DNA of 64,000 nt, taken from NCBI RefSeq assembly GCF_009299475.1, contig NZ_WBSN01000001.1:274715-338714 (forward strand). The letters run 5' to 3'. Within the stretch, counting starts at the first letter, position 1, and the number at the start of each line of letters is the position of its first letter. Below are positions 56,129 through 64,000 of the stretch, in pieces. Source of the stretch: Bifidobacterium avesanii. Its GTDB lineage: Bacteria; Actinomycetota; Actinomycetes; Actinomycetales; Bifidobacteriaceae. The position numbers and the translations under genes are program-made. The notes under the pieces are model-generated. The model saw only the letters and a program-made list of their open reading frames with translations, was not told the origin of the DNA and searched no databases.

Positions 56129-57751
56129 TCAGTGGTTGCGGATGGCGTTGCGCAGGGGCAGGACGCTGGTGGGCGAGACGGACAGCTCGTCGAGGCCGAA
56201 CTCGAGGAACGTGTCGGTCAGGCTCAGGTCGGCGCCGAGCTCTCCGCAGATGCCGCACCAGATGTTGTGACGGTGCGCGGCCTCGGTGGCCATGCGGATC
56301 ATGCGCAGCACGGCGGGCGAATGCGGGTCGGCGAAGCGCCCGAGGTTCGGGTTCTGCCGGTCGCAGGCCAGCGTGTACTGGGTCAGGTCGTTGGTGCCGA
56401 TGGAGAAGAAGTCGACTTCGGCGGCCAGCTCGTCGGCCATGATGACCGAGGCGGGCGTCTCGATCATGATGCCGACCTGAATGTGCTCGTTGAAGTCGAT
56501 CTTCTCGCCGCGCAGCTCCTCCTTGACATCCTCGAGGATCTTCTTGGCGTCGCGCACCTCCTGCACCGAGGTGATCATGGGCAGCATGATGGCGATGTTG
56601 CCGTACACCGAGGCGCGCAGCAGGGCGCGCAGCTGGACCTTGAAGATCTCCGGGCGGGTCAGGCAGATGCGGATCGCGCGGTAGCCGAGGGCGGGGTTGC
56701 TCTCATGCTCCAGATTGAAGTAGCCGACCTGCTTGTCCGCGCCGATGTCGAGCGTGCGGATGACGACGAGGCGGTCGCCCATCTTCTGCGCGACCTCCTT
56801 GTACGCCTCGAACTGGAACTCCTCGGTCGGGTAGTCCTCGCTCTCCAGGTACAGGAACTCGCTGCGGAACAGGCCGATGCCCTCGGCGTCGTTGGCCAGC
56901 ACGGCGGTCACGTCGGAGGGCCGTCCGATGTTGGCGTACAGGCGGACCTTCTGCCCGGATTTGGTTTCGGTGGGCTTGCCCTTGAGCTCCTGCAGCAGGC
57001 GCAGGTGTTCCTCGTACTTGGCCTTCTTGCCCCGGTACTCGGTCAGCGTGGCCTCGTCCGGGTCGACGAACACCTTGCCGCTGGTGCCGTCGATCACGGC
57101 GGCATGGCCGTCGTCGTCCGGGTCGAAGGCGTCGCCGATGCCGATGATGGCGGGCAGGCCCATCGTGCGGGCGAGGATCGCGGTGTGCGAGTTCGCGGAA
57201 CCCTTGGCCGTCACGAAGCCGAGTACCTTGGAACGGTCCAGCTGCACGGTCTCGCTGGGGGCCAGATCCTCGGCGAGGATGATGTGGCTGTCGCCGCCGC
57301 CCTGCGCGGCGCCTTCGCCCTTGCCCTCGAGCACGTTGATCACGCGGCGGGAAACATCCTTGACGTCGGCGGCGCGCGCCTGCATGTAGGAGTTGTCCAT
57401 CGCGGCGAACATGGCGGAGAACTGCTCGGCGGTGCTGTTGACCGCGAATTCGGCGTTCACCTTGCTCTGCGTGATCAGGTCCTCGATGCTCTCCACGTAG
57501 TCCGGATCCTGCAGCATGAGCTGGTGGGTGTCGAACAGCTCGGCCTTGCCCTCGCCGAACTCCGCGGCGGTCTTGTCGCGCAACTGCTTCAGCTGCTCGA
57601 CGGCCGTGTCGCGGGCCGCGCGGAAGCGCTCCACCTCGGCCTTCGGATCGTCGACCACACGACGCTCCACGGCGTGGTCGGCGGTGTCAAGCACGCTGAT
57701 CGCACCGATGGCAATGCCCGCGGAGACCCCAACGCCCTGTATCGTCTTCAT
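56129..57751 (-). CDS. ptsI: Phosphoenolpyruvate--protein phosphotransferase (PTS enzyme I)
   Basis: A 540-residue enzyme that takes phosphate from PEP and passes it to HPr. The phosphohistidine loop is TAKGSANSHTAILARTMGLP, the PEP-binding TIM barrel has LFRSEFLYLESEDYPTEEFQ and FFSIGTNDLTQYTLACDRQN, and the catalytic Cys is in IWCGICGELGAD. ATG 57751 overlaps the HPr stop by one base (TGATG), so the two are coupled. Its place next to a beta-glucoside-specific operon is notable, since in many bacteria ptsHI is a separate housekeeping operon. Confidence 0.96.
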   Translation of the reverse strand: MKTIQGVGVSAGIAIGAISVLDTADHAVERRVVDDPKAEVERFRAARDTAVEQLKQLRDKTAAEFGEGKAELFDTHQLMLQDPDYVESIEDLITQSKVNAEFAVNSTAEQFSAMFAAMDNSYMQARAADVKDVSRRVINVLEGKGEGAAQGGGDSHIILAEDLAPSETVQLDRSKVLGFVTAKGSANSHTAILARTMGLPAIIGIGDAFDPDDDGHAAVIDGTSGKVFVDPDEATLTEYRGKKAKYEEHLRLLQELKGKPTETKSGQKVRLYANIGRPSDVTAVLANDAEGIGLFRSEFLYLESEDYPTEEFQFEAYKEVAQKMGDRLVVIRTLDIGADKQVGYFNLEHESNPALGYRAIRICLTRPEIFKVQLRALLRASVYGNIAIMLPMITSVQEVRDAKKILEDVKEELRGEKIDFNEHIQVGIMIETPASVIMADELAAEVDFFSIGTNDLTQYTLACDRQNPNLGRFADPHSPAVLRMIRMATEAAHRHNIWCGICGELGADLSLTDTFLEFGLDELSVSPTSVLPLRNAIRNH

Positions 57752-58011
57752 CACAGATTCTCCTTGAGGAACTGCTCGAGTTCGGGCGCGGCCTTGGCCT
57801 CGTCGTTGCCCTGCACCTTGACGGTGACCTCGTCGCCCTGCTTGACGCCGAGCCCCATGACGCCGAAGATGCGCTTGGCGTCCACGGACTTGCCGTCGCG
57901 GGTGATGATGATGCTCGACTCGTATTCCTGGGCCTTGGCGACCAGCTGGCCGGCGGGACGGGCGTGCATGCCCGCGGGGTCGGATACGGTGAATGTGAAT
58001 TCCTGAGACAT
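57751..58011 (-). CDS. ptsH: Phosphocarrier protein HPr
   Basis: An 86-residue PTS phosphocarrier. The active histidine is His16 in PAGMHARPAG. The position equivalent to regulatory Ser46 of Firmicutes HPr is Arg (SVDAKRIFGVMGLG), so HPr kinase/CcpA-type control is not expected. It receives phosphate from enzyme I and passes it to the IIA protein. It lies 60 bases after the 6-phospho-beta-glucosidase gene, and its stop overlaps ptsI. Confidence 0.96.
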   Translation of the reverse strand: MSQEFTFTVSDPAGMHARPAGQLVAKAQEYESSIIITRDGKSVDAKRIFGVMGLGVKQGDEVTVKVQGNDEAKAAPELEQFLKENL

Positions 58012-58071
58012 GATGATTCCTTTATGCGTTTGATGCGTTGCGCTTGAAGCGCCTTGTATACGTGCTGTGGT

Positions 58072-60276
<2,205 letters not shown>

Positions 60277-60394
60277 TTATGGGTGTATTGAGTGTTGATT
60301 AAGGAGGGGCCCGGCAAGGGTGGTTGCTCGTACCGGGCTCCCATGTCATCCGACCATTGCCGATCGGAAGAGTTGGGCCGTTCGATGCGGCGTC

Positions 60395-61756
60395 TCAGGC
60401 CTTGGCCGCGGCGGCGGCCGTCTCGATGTCGGCGTCGTTGGCGGCCTGTTCGGCGACCCACGCCTGGTCCTGCTTCTTGACGAACGGCAGGTAGACGACC
60501 ACGGAGATCACGAGGATGATGAGCTGGATGAGCGCTGCCTTCCAGCCGCCCAGCAGGAAACCGGAAATGATCACCGGGGTGGTCCACGGCACCTGAACGG
60601 CGCCGAACGGAGGCATGAAGCCGATGTACATCGCACCATAGGTGATGATCATGGCGATCAGCGGGACGACGATGAACGGAATCAGGAAGAACGGGTTGAA
60701 CACGATCGGCAGGCCGAAGATGACCGGCTCGTTGATGTTAAACAGGCCGGGCACGACTGACAGCTTCGACATTTCCTTCATCTGGCTGGACTTGGCCACG
60801 ATCAGGCCGGCGATGAGTAGGCCGAGGGTGATGCCGGTGCCACCGAACTTGACGAAGCAGTCGACGATCTGCGGGGTGAGAATGTGGCCGCCGTCAGCGG
60901 TGGTCACGGCCTTGCCGGCGTCCATGAGGGCCTGGTTGGCCACGGAGTTGGCGGTCAGCAGCGGGGCCATGATGCCCATGACGACGTTCGGACCGTGAAT
61001 GCCGCACCAGAAGAGGATGGAGATGAGCAGGGTGATGATGATCGCGCCGGCCCAGTTGTCGGTGAGGTTCTGCATCGGGGTCTGCAGGATCTTGAAGATG
61101 AGTTCGGTGAAGCTCACATCGCCGAACACCTGGCACAGGTGGTAGATGGCCGCGGAGCCGAGCACCACGAAGAAGCCGGGGATCATAGCGGAGAACGCGT
61201 TGGACACACCTTCGGGCACGGAATCGGGCAGCTTGATCTTGAGGTTGTGCTTCATGCACTTGACGAACACCAGGCCGGACAGCAGACCGACGATGATGGC
61301 GGTGATCACGCCGTTGCCACCGGTCCACGAGGTGGAGATTGCGTTGGACACGGAGGCGGTGGTGCCGTCTGCGAGGGCGTCGACTGTGTCATGGTCGATG
61401 CTCAGCGACGACGGCGAGAGAATGAAGAAGGCGACCAGGGCCAGCAGGCCGGAGGAGATGCCGTCTTCCTTCTCGTTGCGCGCGTAGGCGTAGCCGATGC
61501 CGACCGCGATGATGATGGCCAGGATGTTGAACGTTCCGGCGGACACCTGATTCAGACCGATGTTCCACTTGTCGGTCAGCAGATTGTCCATGAAGTCCGT
61601 ATAGCCTTCGAACGGCAGGTTCGCAAGCAGCAGGAACAGCGAACCCACCAGGGTGGCCGGCATCGTGAGCACGAAGCCGTCCTTCAGAGCGGTGACCGCC
61701 TTGGTCGTCGCGAATTTCATGAAGCCGTTGAGCAGTTTGTTGCCGAACTCCTTCAT
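60395..61756 (-). CDS. PTS IIC component, lactose/cellobiose family (permease)
   Basis: A 453-residue membrane protein that carries the sugar and accepts phosphate. MKEFGNKLLNGFMKFATTKAVTALKDGF is the typical start of Cel-type IIC. About ten hydrophobic segments follow, with GIHGPNVVMGIMAPLL and PGLFNINEPVIFGLPIVFNP as the family signatures (the latter with the substrate-binding Asn-Glu). The tail is Ala-rich. AAAGGAGG precedes ATG 61756. First gene of the operon, downstream of the operator-flanked promoter at 61874-61902. Confidence 0.94.
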   Translation of the reverse strand: MKEFGNKLLNGFMKFATTKAVTALKDGFVLTMPATLVGSLFLLLANLPFEGYTDFMDNLLTDKWNIGLNQVSAGTFNILAIIIAVGIGYAYARNEKEDGISSGLLALVAFFILSPSSLSIDHDTVDALADGTTASVSNAISTSWTGGNGVITAIIVGLLSGLVFVKCMKHNLKIKLPDSVPEGVSNAFSAMIPGFFVVLGSAAIYHLCQVFGDVSFTELIFKILQTPMQNLTDNWAGAIIITLLISILFWCGIHGPNVVMGIMAPLLTANSVANQALMDAGKAVTTADGGHILTPQIVDCFVKFGGTGITLGLLIAGLIVAKSSQMKEMSKLSVVPGLFNINEPVIFGLPIVFNPFFLIPFIVVPLIAMIITYGAMYIGFMPPFGAVQVPWTTPVIISGFLLGGWKAALIQLIILVISVVVYLPFVKKQDQAWVAEQAANDADIETAAAAAKA

Positions 61757-61832
61757 TCTCGTCCTCCTTTGGACCGATTGATGTCCCCGGGCCGGCGCCC
61801 TTGTCGCCAGCCCGATTCCCTTTTTGTAGCTA

Positions 61833-61917
61833 GTCATTCGGATGAATAGGCAACATCCGAATGACTTATCTAGAATATACGATAGTCGTTCGGTTGTGTC
61901 AAATTCATTCGAATGAT
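61833..61917 (-). promoter_or_regulatory. PTS operon promoter flanked by three GntR operators
   Basis: On the minus strand TTGACA (61902-61897), 17 bases and TATATT (61879-61874) form a near-consensus promoter. Around it lie TTCATTCGAATGAT (61904-61917, just upstream of -35), ACATCCGAATGACT (61853-61866) and GTCATTCGGATGAA (61833-61846). All are variants of the palindrome ATTCATTCGAATGAAT. Binding of the GntR protein would block initiation. Confidence 0.82.
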
Positions 61918-61988
61918 TTTTAGATACAGTGTGTCGCCTTCCTAAAGGGCGTCGCGGGGCACTGCGCAGCCCCGCGCGCACGAGGGTC

Positions 61989-62687
61989 TTACTTCAGGTC
62001 GGCGAAATTAAAAAACGTAGCCTTCTTGTAGTGGTAGTAGACCGTGCCGGCGTTGAACATGCGGCCGCTGGCCAGATAAGCGTCGTCCTCGACCACCAGG
62101 GCGGGGTCCCCAACCGACAGACCAAGGAGGTCGGCCCGGCCGTGATCCAGCTCGCGCGCGTATATCAGCTTGTCCGCGAACCCCGTGCTCAGCCCCAAAT
62201 CCTCGCGAATGTACGCATAGATGGAGCCGCTGGCGATCTCCTCGCTGAGGTACGGCACGAACTCCTTGAGATACAGGGCGTACTCGATGGCGAACGGTTC
62301 GTCGTCCAGCAGACGCAGGCGCGAGACGCTGTAGACCTTGGCATCGGCGGCGCACTTGAGACGCGCAGAGTCTTCTCCCGCCTCGCGCTGCTCCAGCTTG
62401 ATCAGCTTGGAGGACACGGAATGGCCGGGGAACTCCGAAGTCATGCCCCTCGTGCCGTTGATGTTGAGGCACCCCTCCCGCCTGTTCTCCCGCACGAACA
62501 TGCCGCTGCCCTGTACCGGGTACACGTCGCCGAGCTCGGCCAGCAGGGAGATGGCATTGCGCACACAGTATCGGGTCGCGCCGAACTGTTCCATGAGCTC
62601 GGGCTCGGTGGGCAGCTTTCCCGTGTCGCGGTATTTGCCCTTGTCGATCTCCACCTTGAGAATCTTCGCCAGTTCACGATACTTCAT
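61989..62687 (-). CDS. GntR family (HutC/UTRA) transcriptional regulator
   Basis: A 232-residue regulator. Residues about 1-65 are the GntR winged helix (KYRDTGKLPTEPELMEQFGATRYCVRNAISLLAELG with VQGSGMFV), and residues about 80-225 the UTRA ligand domain (SSKLIKLEQREAG to YYHYKKATFFNF). GGAGGGC lies 8 bases before ATG 62687. It is upstream of the PTS operon in the same direction, and operators lie at both ends. The ligand is probably a sugar phosphate such as the imported phospho-beta-glucoside. Confidence 0.92.
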   Translation of the reverse strand: MKYRELAKILKVEIDKGKYRDTGKLPTEPELMEQFGATRYCVRNAISLLAELGDVYPVQGSGMFVRENRREGCLNINGTRGMTSEFPGHSVSSKLIKLEQREAGEDSARLKCAADAKVYSVSRLRLLDDEPFAIEYALYLKEFVPYLSEEIASGSIYAYIREDLGLSTGFADKLIYARELDHGRADLLGLSVGDPALVVEDDAYLASGRMFNAGTVYYHYKKATFFNFADLK

Positions 62688-62769
62688 ATGACATGCCCTC
62701 CGAAATCGCATCATCCAGCCGCGCCACATCGCCGCAGCACACATAATCCATATTATCGCATGACTCATA

Positions 62770-62827
62770 TTCATTCGAATTACAGACACATCCATCACCC
62801 ACAATTGCATGATTCATTCGAATGAAT
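62770..62827. promoter_or_regulatory. Two GntR operators between the regulator and HAD genes
   Basis: TTCATTCGAATTAC (62770-62783) and the perfect 16-bp palindrome ATTCATTCGAATGAAT (62812-62827), 43 bases apart. They lie in the gap between the divergent gntR and HAD genes and suggest autoregulation and control of the HAD gene. Confidence 0.8.
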
Positions 62828-62892
62828 TATTCTTAGGGAACACCATCCACAGTTCAGACGCTGATGTCGACATTCCATAGGAGAGTACGCGC

Positions 62893-63708
62893 ATGAGAAA
62901 GCCCACGCTAGTGTTCATAGACATTGACGGTACGCTGCTGGACAGCAGCCACCGCATTCCCGATTCCGCACGAGAGGAATGCTGCCGAGCGCAACGGGCC
63001 GGCCATCGACTGTTCATTTGTTCGGGCCGTGCGGCGCTGGACATCGATCCGCCGGTCCTCGAACTTGGGTTCGACGGCATCGTATCCGACGGTGGCGCAT
63101 GCGCCGAGCTGGACGGCGAGACCGTCATCGACGAGCGCATGCCCGACGAATCCGTCCGCATGGCGACCTCGTTCTTCAACACGCACGGCATGCCCTACGC
63201 CTGGCACTGCCCCGACGGCATGCACGCCACCGTACAATACCTGTATCGGTCGGGCATCGGGAAGAAACTGCTGAGATATCCCCGCATGCACGATGGCCTG
63301 CACGCCATCGCCGATCCCTCCGTCCCCTTGCAGGCGGTTCGCAAAGGCACGTTCTATATTCCGGAAGACGGCAGTCTCACCGTGAAGGACGTACGTCGTG
63401 AGCTCGCCGGATATGCCACCATCATCCACGGATCGCTCAACGCCGCCAGCAACGACAACGGCGAGATTCTCATCCCCGGCGTGAACAAAGGCACCGCGCT
63501 CGTGCAGGTAGCGCAACGACTCGGAGTGCCGTTGTCGGACACGATTGCCATTGGCGACAGCGATAATGACCTCGAGATGATCCAGGACGCCGGCATCGGC
63601 GTGGCAATGGGCAACGGCACAGCAAGTGTCAAAGCCGTGGCCGACATGGTTGCACCAAACGTCAACAACGACGGTCTGGCGGCTGCGCTGCGTCAATTGC
63701 TCCGCTGA
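62893..63708 (+). CDS. Cof-type HAD-IIB family hydrolase
   Basis: A 271-residue phosphatase of the HAD IIB group. Motif I is VFIDIDGTLLDSSHRIP, motif II LFICSGRA, the Lys in GVNKGTALVQVAQRLG and motif IV AIGDSDNDLEMIQDAG. The large C2B cap lies between. Such enzymes dephosphorylate sugar phosphates or flavins. GGAGAG precedes ATG 62893. The GntR operators upstream suggest it belongs to the beta-glucoside regulon, perhaps to relieve sugar phosphate stress. Confidence 0.88.
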   Translation: MRKPTLVFIDIDGTLLDSSHRIPDSAREECCRAQRAGHRLFICSGRAALDIDPPVLELGFDGIVSDGGACAELDGETVIDERMPDESVRMATSFFNTHGMPYAWHCPDGMHATVQYLYRSGIGKKLLRYPRMHDGLHAIADPSVPLQAVRKGTFYIPEDGSLTVKDVRRELAGYATIIHGSLNAASNDNGEILIPGVNKGTALVQVAQRLGVPLSDTIAIGDSDNDLEMIQDAGIGVAMGNGTASVKAVADMVAPNVNNDGLAAALRQLLR

Positions 63709-63776
63709 ACACGCCGCGGTAGCGTCCCTAGGCCCGTTCCCGGATATTGGAATGACCCGGAAGGGAAAACAAAATA

Positions 63777-63801
63777 GCCCGGAGGGGGAATCCCTCCGGG
63801 C
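63777..63801 (-). terminator. Terminator of the rRNA operon
   Basis: A 10-bp stem GCCCGGAGGG (63777-63786) and complement (63792-63801) just after the 5S gene, followed on the minus strand by ATTTTGTTTT. It lies close to the convergent HAD gene end. Confidence 0.85.
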
Positions 63802-63816
63802 CAAACACGAATAATT

Positions 63817-63935
63817 TGCGGCGGCGTGCTACTCTCCCGCACCCTATCGAGTGCAGTACCATCACCGCGCCAGGCCTTAGCTACCGGGTTCGGAAAGTAA
63901 ACCGGGCGTCACCCCTGGGCCATGACCACCGCAAA
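63817..63935 (-). rRNA. rrf: 5S ribosomal RNA
   Basis: The minus strand shows the 5S structure: GCGGTGGTCATGGCCCAGGG at the 5' side, the block ACTTTCCGAACCCGGTAGCT in the middle, and GGTGCGGGAGAGTAGCACGC leading to CCGC at the 3' side, pairing with the start. The length is about 118 bases. The rest of the window (63936-64000) is the 23S-5S spacer or the upstream part of the operon. Confidence 0.93.
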
Positions 63936-64000
63936 ACCAAACACCACCAACCCCGAAGGATCAATGGGGGCGGCGGTCCGGGAACCGGAAAGCGGACGCG

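Overview
The window is high-GC (clearly above 60 % by eye), densely packed, and reads as a Bifidobacterium chromosome. The evidence is the pupylation genes without 20S proteasome genes beside them, the efp-nusB-carA-carB-pyrF-gmk operon, an actinobacterial-type PriA, metK-priA-fmt neighbours, and the general protein style. The species cannot be fixed from sequence alone.

Layout. 1-2.4 kb: 3' end of a GH2 beta-galactosidase and a lipoprotein sugar-binding protein with its own promoter and terminator. 2.4-9.0 kb (minus strand): dedA, ARC/Mpa ATPase, dop, an inositol-monophosphatase-like gene, pup and pafA, a pupylation operon with three stop/start overlaps. 9.0-18.7 kb: serB, a DUF5680 gene, fmt, a HAD hydrolase, priA, metK, rpoZ and ilvD. 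18.7-23.5 kb: a wrecked amidohydrolase gene, then an FMN riboswitch driving ribD-ribE-ribBA-ribH (full riboflavin synthesis). 23.5-31.0 kb (minus): efp-nusB-carA-carB-pyrF-gmk. 31.1-33.9 kb: codB-codA for cytosine uptake and deamination.

34.0-37.1 kb is the least explained part: a small exported protein, a secreted beta-helix-like protein and a membrane protein with a Gly/Ser/Asn-rich tail. The first two share a duplicated upstream element, TTGCGG-N8-GTTCAATGAAG. 37.1-39.3 kb holds a DUF3737 gene and a PatB/MalY-type lyase behind a MerR-type promoter; a near-identical operator sits before the cupin gene at 43.8 kb.

39.7-55.1 kb is an accessory stretch of regulators and exporters: two TetR and two MarR regulators, three MFS exporters, an ABC exporter, two hexapeptide acetyltransferases, two paralogous NAD(P)H oxidoreductases and a YczE-like membrane protein. 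It also carries stubs of a response regulator and a LysR regulator, several intergenic repeats and hairpins, and visible operators. One MarR operator occurs twice and links marR, an MFS exporter and an oxidoreductase.

55.1-63.7 kb is a self-contained beta-glucoside PTS cassette: IIC, IIB, IIA, 6-phospho-beta-glucosidase, HPr, enzyme I and a ROK glucokinase. A GntR/UTRA regulator gene and a Cof-type HAD gene flank it, and copies of the palindrome ATTCATTCGAATGAAT lie at both ends of the regulator gene. The window closes with a minus-strand 5S rRNA gene, the end of an rRNA operon. I saw no tRNA gene, CRISPR array, transposase or phage gene.
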